DNA of 64,000 nt from Maylandia zebra. Its lineage: Eukaryota > Chordata > Actinopteri > Cichliformes > Cichlidae. This document shows, in pieces, positions 21,901 through 33,989 of this stretch (its first letter is position 1; each line of letters opens with the position of its first letter). Position numbers and translations under genes: made by a program. The notes under the pieces are model-generated. The model was given only the letters and a program-made list of their open reading frames with translations. It was not told the DNA's origin and did not search any database. The stretch covers positions 36,762,669 through 36,826,668 of the forward strand of contig NC_135175.1 of the NCBI RefSeq assembly GCF_041146795.1. The letters run 5' to 3'.

Positions 21901-22079
21901 GAGGGGCCTCTGAGTACTAACTTGATGTAAATTCTCCAGGAATATAACCTAGAGCCAAAAAGTGCTTTAAAGATCGATGCATTCACGCAGCTCATAATTA
22001 GACCAACTTATTATTCCTTCACATGTCCTGTTACTCCTTATATCTAAATGATTGATGGTTGAAAAATCCTAGTCTAAGG

Positions 22080-22180
22080 ATCTTGGAGAGAAAAGCATCT
22101 GGACTTTAAGTTTCTTGAAGACTTTTGGCCTCTCATCTGAGAACGTCTTCAGTTCTAAGAGCAACTGGTAGAGAGTCCAG
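22080..22180 (-). mobile_element. Penelope-like terminal repeat fragment
   Basis: On the minus strand: CTGAAGACGTTCTCAGATGA, then GTCTTCAAG and AACTTAAAGTCCAGATGC. This resembles the terminal repeats of fish Penelope-like elements; related pieces are at 48490-48600 and 63340-63430. Confidence 0.4.
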
Positions 22181-22186
22181 ATTTAT

Positions 22187-22260
22187 AAGCCCTATGGGAG
22201 TGTCCCTAAGAGGGTCAGTAGTGGGTCCATGACCCTCTTAGGGACACTCCCATAGGGCTT
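22187..22260. repeat. Perfect 31-bp inverted repeat (hairpin)
   Basis: Arms 22187-22217 and 22230-22260 are exact reverse complements (AAGCCCTATGGGAGTGTCCC... against its complement) with a 12-nt loop GTAGTGGGTCCA. Sits beside Penelope-like sequence and 380 bp past the crygn poly(A) signal. Confidence 0.9.
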
Positions 22261-22642
22261 AAAATTCTGGGATTCTCTGCCAAGCTCCTTAGATTACTCT
22301 GACCTGGATGACTGCAAACCTTCACAGACATATTTAAAGGTCCTGGACTCTTCTAACCCTCTAACACTTAGTGCATCATATGAATACATGAATTTTTGTG
22401 AGTCTTTTATATCATCAGTGGGATTCACCACAATACATCTTTAAAACTTTGTCAGAAGTTTCAATTAACTCTCCACCTGTCAGAAACAGATATTTTCTGT
22501 TATCTGTATTAATCCAGATTATAATTTCTTTTGTCACAGCAGGAATGAAAACCTGTTTATGTGATGGTGTCGGTGTGGCCACACAAATCAACACACACAC
22601 AGACTGTTTGATAAAAAACCTGCTTTCTTATTTTAGTCCGAG

Positions 22643-22648
22643 TTTATT
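22643..22648 (-). terminator. crygn poly(A) signal
   Basis: AATAAA on the minus strand, about 70 bp past the crygn stop at 22717. Confidence 0.7.
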
Positions 22649-22716
22649 TATCGTACATGATTACAGTCACAGGTGAGGGGGGCTGGTCAGGGTTGGGGGT
22701 CAGAGGTCAGAGGGGT

Positions 22717-25700
22717 TTAGAAGTAGTTGACGACTCTGCGGATGGACTGGATGTTGGGGTTCTGGGCCTGCCACTCGTTATGGCTGCAGTAGTCTCCACG
22801 CTCAACAATGTACATGCGGCCACGGAAGTTTGGCTCCTCGTACATCACCCAGCTGGAGGTGGAGCAAGGAGGGAAGAGAGGCGGGGTTAAAGTGAGGAAC
22901 ATGCTTTTATTAACCTGTCACACTTTTGTTAAGGAGGATTCAGAATGATGTTTAATATATTCCGCTTTAAAACATCTTTAGACTTTTTTCTATTATGTTA
23001 AGTCATGCTAACACATCCAACCTTAGGTTGTTAGCATGCTAACATTAGCACTAAATAGAAAAATTAAGCTGAGGATGAAAAACAGTTCTACTGGTCTCCA
23101 GGTGAGAAGTCTAATAATAAGATAAGCCTGGTGGGGTTCATCCTCAGGGGGACATGAGCGTGAAAAATCCTGAAAGCTAAAGTTTGAACTCAATCAATCA
23201 AATCAATCATCAGCCAAAACTTCCAAGAACAAGAACATTACTGTGTCACATTTCATCATCTGGGGATAATAAATAATGAGCCCCACAGTCTAAGCTGCCA
23301 GCAGCAATAAAGTCTACAGAGTTCATCCTCTGCAGAGCAGGAATATGTCAACAACCGACCTTTACTTTGAATGTGAATGATAAATATTTCCTGTTAGCAT
23401 GTTAGGAATATTGTCCTAATACTAATCTCAGGTTAAAGGTCACCAAAGTCTATCCCCTGGGGAGTAGGAACATCAGCGTTAAGGTTTCTGGTAAAGGAGA
23501 AACTCACGCTCCGTCTCCGTAGACCTTCACAGAGTTGATGCAGTTCTTGGAGAAGCCGCGGCTCTGCAGGAAGGGGCAGTCGTCGCAGATGTCCACGCAC
23601 TGACCGGAGAAGTTACAGCCCTCGAACAGCTCGATGCGGTAGTGCTCGCCGTGCTGCCGGACAGACGGACACGATTAGGTCAGAATCCAACAACAAAACC
23701 TACATCACAGACCGGACGGAGCAGCTGTAGCTTCAGGATGAAGGTGCTTCACCCCAAAGCAAGAAAAGATGGTTTCCCCTCAGTGGAAAAGACTCACAGA
23801 GTCAGTCTCTCACTAACACATGAAAAACAAACTCTGACATTTTTAAAAGTGTGAATTAAAAAGAAGATGAAATTGTGTTTCCTAACAGCAGTAAAATCTC
23901 AGATCTGTCAGATCACCTCATCCGTGCTCTTTAAACAATCACGACTCCGTCAGAGGTGCTCACCATGCGGATGGGTTTGCAGGATCCCATGTGGTCGTTG
24001 TGGGAGTTCCACCTCTGGAATTCTGGGTACTCGCCGTGCTCCAGGATGTACTGCTGGCCCTTGAAGTCAGGGTGGTCGTAGCAGATCCAGGCTCCGCTCT
24101 CCACACGGATCGAGTTCACCCTGAAGAGACAAAGACAGGCTCCATATGTTACCCTGCAGAGGTGCTCAGTCACATGTTGAAACCATCAGCAGGTTTAACT
24201 GGTCAGAACTTTTTCATCCTCCGTCCCAGCACGATCATCTGCTGCTCAGACGCAGTCATGGAGTTCAGGTGATGATCAGCTGAAGGAAACAGGAAGCACT
24301 TACACCAAGAACTCCAGTTTATCCTGACCATGATGATGATGATGTCGGCCTCGTGCTCTCCTCTGATGAAGAGTGGCTGAATGTTTGATAAGGTCAGAAA
24401 AAAAAGTGCTGAATATGGTTTCTGTGTGGACGGACTTCAGTCTGAATTTGTGCTGTTAGTGAAAACTGTTGGTCATCAAATTCACATCTTTGAGTTTGCA
24501 GAACGTCAGATCTTTGATATGTGTTTCTATTTGTCACTAAAAAGGAAACGTTTAGACTTCCTGTACGGCCAGAAATCACAAAGCTTCTGTTCTTCTGTGT
24601 TTTCATTGATGTCATTAGAAAAACTCTTAACGAGTTACTGAAACACAAGCTGACCTCGTATCAGTATTCAGAGGCTCGTCAGAAATATCAGCTCTCGCCT
24701 GAATTTCAGAAGCTGAAAGCAGAAACAGTTTCGTCCACACGGTTTGAATATAAATGTGACCACCAGGGGGCAGCGATTCCACACATGTGTTTCCAGATGT
24801 GCGCTGCAGGTCTCTCAGTTTCTGACATTTGTTGTACTTGTCATGACTTCATGACCTGCTTACAGTTACACTGACAGGCTGCGCCTCCTCGTGGCTCAGA
24901 GCGGTATTACATAAAACCACCTGTTACGTTTCCTCTGATCAGCTGATCAGTCAGACTCTGGTTTCTGAGCTCAGAGAAACTGAAGGTGCGACTGAAGATC
25001 TGCTCTGACTCAGTTCAGGTTCAAACGTCTTCAGTAAAGAAAAAAAGAGAAAGCAAACACCTGAAAACAGGAAGTTACCTGTTCATGAAGCCGCGGTCCT
25101 GGAAGTTATCACAGTCACCTCTGACCTCCAGCTTCCTGCCGGTGAAGCACTTCCCCTCATAAAAAGTAATCTGCAGGACAAACGGTCACGTGCTTTCATT
25201 CAATAAAACTTTATTTAAAAATGATTGACAGGACGAAGTTCCTGCTGTAATCTGAAGCCTCCAGTCTCACAGGTCTGAATTTATCATGACTCTGTCATGT
25301 GAATCATCTCCATCCTTCACCAGGTTGTTAGTCTTTGATGTCTCTAACATGGAATAACACGAATAAATAACAATGAATGACATTTCTGAATCTAGGCTGG
25401 AAAGTAACTGAGTATTTTTACTGCTCTGTAACCTGATCCTGGGCTTAGAGGACGATCGAGCGTGCAGCGACGTCTGTTTGGTCTTAAACATGACCCCAGC
25501 TGCTTTATTAAAGTGACATCATCAACAGCAAACAGTGAAGTTTTAACAAAAACAGAAACTGTCGTTTTAATGTTTCACATGAATGTGAAGTGAAACTCAG
25601 ATGATGATTTATTTTTTCTGTTCTTGTCTTTAAAAACTAAATGTCCTGCTGCTGTGAAGAGCTTCACACCAAACTCCATTCAAAAATTGACTATTTTAAG

Positions 25701-25791
25701 CAGCCTGATCTTCAGCTTCAGAGCTCAGACTGAAACAGAGCTCAAAGCGATCCTCGTCGGTCTCACTCACCTTTCCAGAGTACTGTGACAT
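22717..25791 (-). CDS. crygn: Gamma-N crystallin
   Basis: Structural beta/gamma-crystallin of the lens. Minus-strand coding exons 25791-25771 (MSQYSGK), 25170-25079, 24120-23964, 23653-23508 and 22852-22717 (stop TAA) join in phase to 183 residues, one more than recalled for human CRYGN. Four Greek-key motifs are visible: ITFYEGKCFTGRKLEV, ACIC-type region VESGAWICYDHPDFKGQQYI, HYRIELFEGCNFSGQC and WVMYEEPNFRGRMYIVERG, and it ends IQSIRRVVNYF. The short first exon and separate exons for motifs 3 and 4 give a beta-like gene layout, which is the hallmark of gamma-N. A TATA box lies 78 bp upstream of the ATG. It is convergent with nub1, an arrangement also known in mammals. Intact; no odd residues noted. 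Confidence 0.95.
24760..24774 (+). promoter_or_regulatory. CTCF-like motif
   Basis: CCACCAGGGGGCAGC, a full match to the CTCF core on the plus strand, in an intron of crygn. Occupancy unknown. Confidence 0.45.
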
Positions 25792-25868
25792 TTTGTCCCG
25801 CTGGATGTCGTCCAACCTGGCCCGCAACCACACACACAGTGTAACAGAGAAAAAGTTGGACACCCCAA

Positions 25869-25874
25869 TTTATA
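25869..25874 (-). promoter_or_regulatory. crygn TATA box
   Basis: TATAAATT on the minus strand, 78 bp upstream of the crygn ATG, the position expected for a strong lens promoter with a short leader. A very GC-rich block (about 25880-25925) lies just upstream. Confidence 0.7.
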
Positions 25875-25998
25875 CGGAAGGGGGGCGACCGAGGGGCGCG
25901 GCGGGCCGAGGGCCGAGGCCCCCGGACAAAAGAGTCGGCTTCAAAGGTTTCTGCTGCCTCGACGCTTTCAGTTCATCCAGACCTGTCTGCTGATTCTG

Positions 25999-25999
<1 letters not shown>

Positions 26000-26041
<42 letters not shown>

Positions 26042-26046
26042 TGTGT

Positions 26047-26087
<41 letters not shown>

Positions 26088-26094
26088 TGTGTGT

Positions 26095-26139
<45 letters not shown>

Positions 26140-26200
26140 TGTGTGTGTGTGTGTGTGTGAGTGTGTGTGTGTGTGAGTGTGTGTGTGTGAGTGTGTGTGT

Positions 26201-26231
<31 letters not shown>
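26000..26231 (+). repeat. (GT)n microsatellite
   Basis: About 230 bp of GT with sporadic GA interruptions, 125 bp upstream of the crygn TATA box. All apparent reading frames through it are dinucleotide artefacts. Confidence 0.95.
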
Positions 26232-26239
26232 AATAGAAA

Positions 26240-27290
26240 GTGCTTGGCCGCAGCTTTGCAGCTCAATGATCTTGCACACGTCACGTTTCTACACAAACAG
26301 GCTGTGGTCAGGAGGAAGTACTGCCATCCTTTACTGCAGTAAAAGTATTCCTAAAAGTACAGTACTAATACTGCGTCACTGACACTGCCTGCACTGATGC
26401 AGCTGTTAGGTTTCGTTCAGTCTTTCTTTGACTATTTAAACTTTTCCAGGAGCTGAGCTTCAGTCCTGCTTTGATGTGACGTCTTCATCTCTCTGAGCAC
26501 CAACAGCAGCAGCAGTGAACCTCAGGCTGAGGTAAAGCTACTGTCAGCAGGTGAACAGGTGACTTTTACCACCACAGTTTGGGTTTCTACTTCCTGTGTG
26601 TGGTTCTTTTTCTGGTTTTTATCCTCCTCGTGTCTCCTGTGTTTCCGCTTCCTGTTTTATTTTGGTAACTGCTGTTGTGCTTCCTGTTTTTATTGCTGGT
26701 AGGTTTCCCGCCGCGTCCTCACCTGTGTGGTTACAGTTGATGTATGTGTCCTGTCAGCACACAGGTGGACAGTCAAAGGACGTACCTGTCAGGTGCTCTC
26801 AGCTGATGGAAACACTGCACCAAGCTGAGACGAGACAGGAAGCACCGAATCAAAGCTTTGTTCTGTTCTCTGAGCTGAAACCTTCAACCTGAAGCAACGT
26901 TAAATATTATTTATAATGTTTAAAACATGAAACATTATAAACGTTTCTCTGAGGTGTGTTTGCAGGTTTTCTGAGGATCAGGCTGAACACAGGCAGAATG
27001 AAAGCACATTAACCACCTGCAGCTCTGACTGTGGTCACATGATCGCAGTCAGCTGTTTGTCAGGACAGCCTCCTAGGCTCAGGCTGCCAAAGCTCCGTGT
27101 CAGAGCTCAGATGGTCTCAGGCTGGTTTCCTGAACACGCCGATGAGTTCACTGCACTCAGACTCCACAGTCACAGACTTTTGATCGTGCTCTGCTCGACG
27201 GGGTTTACAGGCTTCTACACAGGCAGCATCTGCAGTTCCCCTGATGTCCAGCAGAGGCAGCAGTGAGTCAGCCGCAGAGACGTGTTTAAA
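26240..27290. other. Upstream flank of crygn, no gene recognised
   Basis: No exon, RNA or repeat could be supported. Contains ordinary single-copy-looking sequence up to the LINE that starts near 27330. Confidence 0.4.
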
Positions 27291-27329
27291 TAATCATGTT
27301 CACAGATTTGGATGCTGCTGTTTCCCAGA

Positions 27330-29455
27330 TGGCGAGTGGAGCCACGATTGAATTTTACAGATATTTCTGGAGTGACATTAAAGATTTGTTATTAGAGGTA
27401 TTCAATGAATGTGTTAATGATCAGATGCTCTCTCCAACTGTGAAACGAGGAATAATTTCTTTACTTCCTAAACCAAACAAGGACTCTGTCCTTTTAGATA
27501 ACTGGAGACGTATCACACTTCTTTGCTGTGATTATGAATTGTTAGCTCATCTCTATGCCAACAGATTAAAAATAGGAATAACTCAAATAATAGATGAGAC
27601 ACAGTCAGCCTTTATAAAAGGATGTCACATCCATCATCATACCCGTTTAGTATTAGATTTGTTGGATTACAATCATTTAATTCCTCATGATAGCCTTATT
27701 TTATTTCTTGATTTCTTTAAAGCTTTTGATTCTTTGGAGCATAATTTGTTATTTAAAGCTCTGGAGGCTGTGGGTTTTGGTCCCAGATCTGTTAGTGTAG
27801 TGAAAATGTTGTACAGAGATATAACAAGTAGAACTGCTCTCAATCAAGGGTTTTCTAATAGTTTTAAAATTAATCGTGGCATTCAGCAGGGATGCCCTAT
27901 TAGCCCGTTATTGTTTATTGTTGCAGCAGAAATGCCATTTATATCAAACTCTCTCCAGATGTGGAAGGAATAAACATTCTTGATAAAGAATTTAAAATTA
28001 GTCAATGTGCTGACGACACTGCCTTATTTCTAAGGAATGTAAATATGGTCTCTACTGCAATTAATAAAATCCTTTCAGTTTCAAAGCATCCGTCTTAACA
28101 CTAAACCTTAGAAAATGTGAAATCTTAGCTGTACACAGCTGGAATCAAAGTACTGTTAACAATATTCCAGTAAAAGAGGAAGTAAAATACCTTGGTTCAA
28201 TAATCAGTAAGAATATTAATGATGGAGAGAATAATAACATAACTTCTAGATTAAATGTAGTTTAAAAAAAAAATGTAATCACTGGCTAACACGTGATTTA
28301 TCCATATTAGGTCGTATCTTACTGTCTAAAGCAGAAGGACTTTCAAGACTCACATATCCCTGTTATTCAATTTTTACATCTCCCAAAATGATCAAACTGT
28401 CCAATTCTATTTTATTCAGCTTTATCTGGAAGAATAAAACACATCATATACGCAAATCACAATTAAAGACTATGAAAACGGGGGCTTGAAAGCTTTAGAC
28501 TTTGAATCCATTATTGCTGCGTTCAGGCTCAGATGGATGAACGACTGCATTTCCCTCAGTCTATGTGGTGCCATAATCCAGACAAACTCTTTAATAAGCT
28601 CGAGGGTAGATTTTCTGCTCAGATGTGATTTTGAAATATCTGAGATTCCTCTTAAATTGTCTAGTTTCTATAAGCAAGCTTTGAATGTTGGGAAACTAAT
28701 TTTCACCCACAATCCTGTGCTGTGGAATAGCAGGGTCATAGTCATCAATAAGAGTCCTTATTTAAATCAGACTGGTATGATAACGGTGTGTGTTTGTTTT
28801 TGATCTGCTTGATAAAAACAGAAACTTGCTATCTTACGAAGAATTTATTGATAAGTATAAAATAGACGTTTCATTTAATAATTATAAGGTTTGTAAAGCG
28901 ATACCATCGTAAACACTTTAAAGTGTTCACTAACAAGAACAAGCTCACCTTCACTGACAATGACACCTCAATAAAGGACAATTTAGTAATAAGTTAATCT
29001 CTAATACCTGTAAGCAAACTGTATTCTGTAACTATAATGTCAATGTCAGACATCACCTTGATAACACGTTGAAAGAAAAGTCATTTTCTTACCTAAAGTA
29101 GCCACCTGTGCCTAAAATGAAAGAAACACTTCAGAATCATATCTGACGTTTATCCTGTATAAAAGGTTTAAGTTCGAGTCCGACTCTTTTCTGTTCTTCT
29201 CATCCAGAAACACTAGAGCATCTATTTTTCAAATGTCAGCACGTTGATGCAGTTTGGTTTGAAATACTCTGCTGGCTTTCACTCAGAATTTCCAATATAC
29301 CTGCCTTCACATGTAAGGATGTTCTTTACTTTATGGACAACCTGGACTCTGAAATCTCAGATGTTGTCAGTTTTGTAATAGTGCTGTGTATTTTATTCAT
29401 TCATGTAAGTGGAAGATGCCTCTCCTCTGTTTACCGTCTTCTTCAATTACTTTTT
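27330..29455 (+). pseudogene. Tx1/L1-like LINE, ORF2 remnant
   Basis: 5'-truncated non-LTR element. The longest frame (to 27973) encodes RT: IISLLPKPNKD, DNWRRITLLCCDYELLA, ALFLDFFKAFDSLEH-type motif A (LILFLDFFKAFDSLEH), and NRGIQQGCPISPLLFI. After a stop the polymerase motif continues in another frame as FKISQCADDTALFL, where the usual Phe/Tyr before ADD is Cys. Farther on, KALDFESIIAAFRLRWMND matches the C-terminal part of such ORF2 proteins. Multiple stops mean it is inactive. A SINE interrupts its 3' end at about 29458. Confidence 0.75.
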
Positions 29456-29457
29456 TA

Positions 29458-29781
29458 TGGGGGCGATCGTGGCTCAAGAGTTGGGAGTTCGCCTTGTAAT
29501 CGGAAGGTTGCCGGTTTGAGCCCCGGCTTGGACAGTCTCGGTCGTTGTGTCCTTGGGCAAGACACTTCACCCGTTGCCTACTGGTGGTGGTCAGAGGGCC
29601 CGGTGGCGCCAGTGTCCGGCAGCCTCGCCTCTGTCAGTGCGCCCCAGGGTGGCTGTGGCTACAATGTAGCTGCCATCACCAGTGTGTGAATGTGTGTGTG
29701 AATGTGTGGATGACTGGATATGTAAAGCGCTTTGGGGTCCTTAGGGACTAGAAAAGTGCTGTATAAATACAGGCCATTTAC
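29458..29781 (+). mobile_element. tRNA-derived SINE
   Basis: Head GGGCGATCGTGGCTCAAGAG (A-box type) and GGTTTGAGCCCC (B-box type) about 35 bp apart, then TGTCCTTGGGCAAGACACTT and an end of the type AAAAGTGCTGTATAAATACA. Sits inside the 3' part of the LINE. Confidence 0.75.
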
Positions 29782-30033
29782 AATTTTGTCAATATTTTAA
29801 GTCACTTAAGCTTATTTCAAATGTGAATAAAAAAACTGCTGTACTATGCAGTAAAACCACAAAGTACTTGTTATTCTAATGTTCCTGCCTCTGTCAAAAG
29901 GTCTATGTTCCTTAATATTAAACCCCAGATACTTTATTTTCTCCCTTTGAAGTCAAAGACTTGCTTCACCATCTTTATAATGTAAATTGTTACAATTCTG
30001 GTCTGTTTGACTTGGATTTGATCATTTCTTCCA
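29763..30033 (+). repeat. 271-bp direct repeat, copy 1
   Basis: Starts within the SINE tail (ATAAATACAGGCC) and runs through LINE 3' sequence. It matches 31232-31502 with about three differences, so the duplication is young compared with the decayed elements it contains. Confidence 0.9.
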
Positions 30034-30589
30034 ACTAAAGCTATTCTGTTATACCTGTATGCAAAAAAAAATATTTCATAGTTCAGCAATACTGATCAAT
30101 CTAATAAACTTAAACCTACACCATCCTCCCTATTCTGGTATTTTAAAGAGTACTTAGCGTAAATATTAAGCAACCTAACTAATAGTGTTCCAACTCCCAG
30201 CAACAACAAAAATAAATAAATAAAAAATAGGGAACCACCCCCCACCCTCCACCTCATGATGCTTAATCGACGTAATCAACCTTAATTTGATGCAGTGTGA
30301 AAAAAAATGCACAGAAATCAATTATTTTTCAAGAAATATTAAATAGATTCAACATCTTTCTTCAACAAAATTGCAGACTGCACAGATGGTACCTTCCCAA
30401 AGGAAAAAGTACTATAGCTTACTAGGGTATATATATTAGACTTAATAGTCACTATATACAGTAATTGACTTCTATTCATTTTACATCAAATTAAAACTTT
30501 GGGTGTCAGATAATTATTTATTAAAAGCTAGACATTTTAAATGAGAATAAGAAAGAAAAGTATGTCTTTGTGCCCCTTTTCCCTGTTCA

Positions 30590-30642
30590 TGCCCTATCGG
30601 CCCCCCTGGCTAAACTTTGCTAGATCCGCCCCTGCACAGTTA
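30590..30642 (-). mobile_element. hAT end fragment
   Basis: Reads CAGGGGCGGATCTAGCAAAG on the minus strand, a common fish hAT terminus. The matching end was not found. Confidence 0.35.
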
Positions 30643-30910
30643 CCAGCGTCAGCTAGAAAAAGATCCTCGAGTAGAAAGTAATATTAAATACATTCTAACA
30701 ACAGCTGATCAAGCTTAAACGTGCTGCTGTTGTTCAGCCGCTGGTTTCCTCTTTCTGGTGCAAAGTGGGCCAAAAACAAACAAGAGAGACGGACTCGCGA
30801 CAGAAAAGCCGATCAGCTGATCGTTAAGCAGTTTCATGATTGAAGTAGCAGCCGGAGAGCGAGAGGCAGTCGCTCGTTAAGCTTAACGCAGGAATGCTTT
30901 ACAAACATTC

Positions 30911-31230
30911 AGAGATGGACTTACACACTTGCTTTACTTCTCTCGGGATAACTTTGTCGGAGATGAAATGCCGGGTTGCTAGCGAAGCTCCACATGCTAT
31001 CCAGACCACCGACAGGTCCCGCATGCCACAGCCGCTCTATCACGTGATGCATACTGCTCCGACGTGCTAACGTTCTGAGGTGAGTTACGGCGTGTTGCAA
31101 GTTTTGTGAGGTGCTTTCGTGATATTTAATGGATCGGATTACATTTTTTATTTTTCTCCGATATCCGATCCAGTAATTTAGGTCAGTATCGGACCGATAC
31201 CCATACGTAATATCGGATCGGTCCATCTCT
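30911..31230. mobile_element. hAT-type MITE without target duplication
   Basis: Perfect 10-bp inverted ends AGAGATGGAC/GTCCATCTCT bound 320 bp, and the right part is rich in ATCGGATCGG-like motifs. The flanks AAACATTC and AATAAATA do not match, so one flank was probably lost in the duplication that begins at 31232. Confidence 0.55.
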
Positions 31231-31231
31231 A

Positions 31232-31502
31232 ATAAATACAGGCCATTTACCATTTTGTCAATATTTTAAGTCACTTAAGCTTATTTCAAATGTGAATAAA
31301 AAAACTGCTGTACTATGCAGTAAAACCACAAAGTACTTGTTATTCTAATGTTCCTGCCTCTGTCAAAAGGTCTATGTTCCTTATTATTAAACCCCAGATA
31401 CTTTATTTTCTCCCTTTGAAGTCAAAGACTTGCTTCACCATCTTTATAATGTAAATTGTTACAATTCTGGTCTGTTTGACTTGGATTTGATCATTTCTTC
31501 CA
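31232..31502 (+). repeat. 271-bp direct repeat, copy 2
   Basis: Second copy of 29763-30033, beginning one base after the MITE end. Carries a piece of SINE tail and LINE 3' sequence. Confidence 0.9.
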
Positions 31503-32006
31503 ATAAAGGTTAAAAAATCATGCTCACAGACTGTTTGATGTCCAGAGATAATATCTGCATTCATAACACCTGTTTCTAACTCACCTGTTTAAATCGTATT
31601 AAGGCTTGAAGTTTGCATTATTAGGGGCCTCTTTGACTGAGAGGTGGATGGTGACACAGGTGGTTGTAGCTGCTAGCTGTCTGCTAGCTTCACCTGAACT
31701 GCACCTCTGGACCGTGTTTGGGCTGTTGGAGCGTTTAATGACATCATGTGAACAATAACATGGCTGCTGTGAGGTTACTGTGGTAACAGAGCATCCAACA
31801 ATGTGGAGCTCCAGGTTTTGTGCACAGTGAAATTTAGGGCTGAACGATATATCGCATTTGCGATAATATCGCGACATGATCAAGTGCAATTTTCTAACCG
31901 CAAAGGCTGCGATTATACTCTGGACATGTCCAAATTCATGGGCTGCATCCTCCTGAGGACGCATTTGTAGACCGATTACATCACAGCGACGCAACGAAGG
32001 CTGTCC

Positions 32007-33890
32007 AAATTCAAATTCAAATCAAATTCAAATTCAAATTCAAATTTTTATTTGTCACGTACACAGTCATACACAGTACGATATGTAGTGAAATGCTTGG
32101 ACAACTGCTCGTGACCTAAAGAAAACAAAAAAGGAAAAGGCTATGAATAAGATAGGAAATAAATATGAAAAATTAAAAAGGGTAAATTTAACTAGGAAGG
32201 AATAAAATATAAATTAAGGTTAAAAATGAAATAACTGTACAACACAAATTAGAATGAAGGGTAAATTTAACTGGGAGAATAAGATAAAATATATAAATTA
32301 AAGTTGAAAATAAAATAACTGTACAACAAAATACACAATATAGAACTATATAAGAATGTATGAAGAAATCTAAATATAAATAAATATATACACAATAACA
32401 GCAGCTGTACAAGTATTAACTGGAAATGAAGAATATAGTGACCAGTGTTGTGCAAAACCAAAGTCCAGAAAGTCCAGTGTGTGTGTAAGAACCATATGTG
32501 TGGGTCAGTACTGTGTGGTGGTGTGATTGAGAGACCGTATCGCCTGCGGGAAGAAGCTCCTCCTCAGTCTCTCTGTGTTGGTCTTCAGGGAGCGGAATCG
32601 CTTTCCTGACCTCAGCAGAGAGAACAGTCTGTTGTTGGGATGGCTGAGGTCCTTCACCATCTTCCTGGCCTTGGTCCAGCACCGCCTGCTGTAGATTGAG
32701 TGCAGGTCAGGGAGCTCGGAGCGGATGGTGCGCTCAGCTGACCGCACAACCCTCTGTAGAGCTCGTCTGTCCTGCATGGTGCTGTTCCCGAACCAGGTTA
32801 AGATGTTTCCCGCCAGGATGCTCTCTATGGTGCACGAGTAAAAGTTCCTGAGCACCTTGGAGGGCAGTTGGAAGTCTCTCAAGCGTCTGAGGTGGTAGAG
32901 ACGCTGTCGGGCCTTTTTCACCACGGTGTTGATGTGACAGGACCATGACAGGTCCTGCGTGATGTGAACTCCGAGGTATTTGAAGCTGTCCACTCTCTCC
33001 ACTGGGCACTCGTTGATGACGGGGGTCTGGTAGTTCCTCTCCTGCTTAGTGCTGAAGTCCACTATCAGCTCCTTTGTCTTACTGACGTTTAGAAGGAGGT
33101 TGTTCCTCTGGCACCAGTTCTCCAGATTCCTAATCTCCTTCAGGTAGGCCGTCTCGTTGTTATCAGAGATCAGGCCCACCACGACGGTGTCGTCAGCAAA
33201 CTTGATGATGGTGGTGGAGCTGGTAGTGGCCACACAGTCATATGTGTACAAAGAGTACAGCAGGGGGCTCAGAACACACCCCTGGGGGGCTCCAGTGCTG
33301 AGAGTGGTGGAGGCTGAGACATGTCCGCCCATCCTTACTGCCTGTGGTCTGCCAGTTAGGAAGTTGGAGATCCACTGACACATAGATGAGCTGAGTCCCA
33401 GATGCTCCAGCTTGGTGGTGAGTGTGGAGGGAATTATGGTGTTAAATGCAGAGCTGTAGTCTATGAAGAGCATTTTAACATAATTCCCCCTTCTAGTGTC
33501 CAAGTGAGTGAGTGATGTGTGGAGGAGATGAGAGATGGCATCGTCTGTGGAACGATTTGGACGGTAAGCGAACTGTAGTGGGTCCAGTGTGTCTGGTAGT
33601 GAAGAAATGATGAAGTCTCTGACCAGGCGTTCAAAGCACTTCATCACTACTGAGGTGAGGGCTACAGGGCGATAGTCATTGAGAGAAGCAGGGTGGGGTT
33701 TCTTCGGGACAGGAACAATGATGGACTCTTTGAAGCATGTGGGGATCACCGACTGAGATAAAGAGATGTTGAATATCTCAGTGAACACAGGAGCTAGCTG
33801 GTATGTGCAGTCTCTGAGGATACGACCTGGGATGCCGTCTGGTCCTGCTGCTTTCCTGGTGTTCACTCTCATAGACTCCTCCGAATGTAG
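32007..33890 (-). mobile_element. L2/CR1-type LINE, 5'-truncated
   Basis: Minus-strand element ending in an (AAATTC)n-type simple tail at 32007-32045, the usual 3' end of such LINEs. Its 3' UTR includes CAAGCATTTCACTACATATC. The 5' end is lost near 33885, inside the RT domain. It lies in the middle of the hAT at 31835-35212. Confidence 0.8.
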
Positions 33891-33989
33891 CCGACAAATG
33901 CGTCCTCCTTTTCCCCGAATTTGAAGGATGGGTCGGGTGTGTCCTTCGTGGCCTACCATATCCCAGAATTCATAGCGCGGCCCAGCCAA
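32505..33989 (-). CDS. LINE reverse transcriptase, fused in frame to hAT sequence
   Basis: 494 residues without a stop. From about residue 42 on it is a non-[42 protein letters not shown], motif [29 protein letters not shown], motif [13 protein letters not shown], and the C-terminal [11 protein letters not shown] and [13 protein letters not shown] blocks of L2/CR1-type elements. The endonuclease and start are missing. The first 40 residues are read from the host hAT, not the LINE. Retroelement protein, probably not expressed as such, though the frame is unusually clean. Confidence 0.75.
   Translation of the reverse strand: MAGPRYEFWDMVGHEGHTRPILQIRGKGGRICRLHSEESMRVNTRKAAGPDGIPGRILRDCTYQLAPVFTEIFNISLSQSVIPTCFKESIIVPVPKKPHPASLNDYRPVALTSVVMKCFERLVRDFIISSLPDTLDPLQFAYRPNRSTDDAISHLLHTSLTHLDTRRGNYVKMLFIDYSSAFNTIIPSTLTTKLEHLGLSSSMCQWISNFLTGRPQAVRMGGHVSASTTLSTGAPQGCVLSPLLYSLYTYDCVATTSSTTIIKFADDTVVVGLISDNNETAYLKEIRNLENWCQRNNLLLNVSKTKELIVDFSTKQERNYQTPVINECPVERVDSFKYLGVHITQDLSWSCHINTVVKKARQRLYHLRRLRDFQLPSKVLRNFYSCTIESILAGNILTWFGNSTMQDRRALQRVVRSAERTIRSELPDLHSIYSRRCWTKARKMVKDLSHPNNRLFSLLRSGKRFRSLKTNTERLRRSFFPQAIRSLNHTTTQY

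Noticed and set aside
25968..26296. His-Thr repeat proteins on the minus strand
   Set aside because: Pure translation of the (GT)n microsatellite.
29458..29540. A tRNA gene
   Set aside because: A and B box-like sequences are the head of a SINE; no tRNA cloverleaf with an anticodon arm could be drawn.
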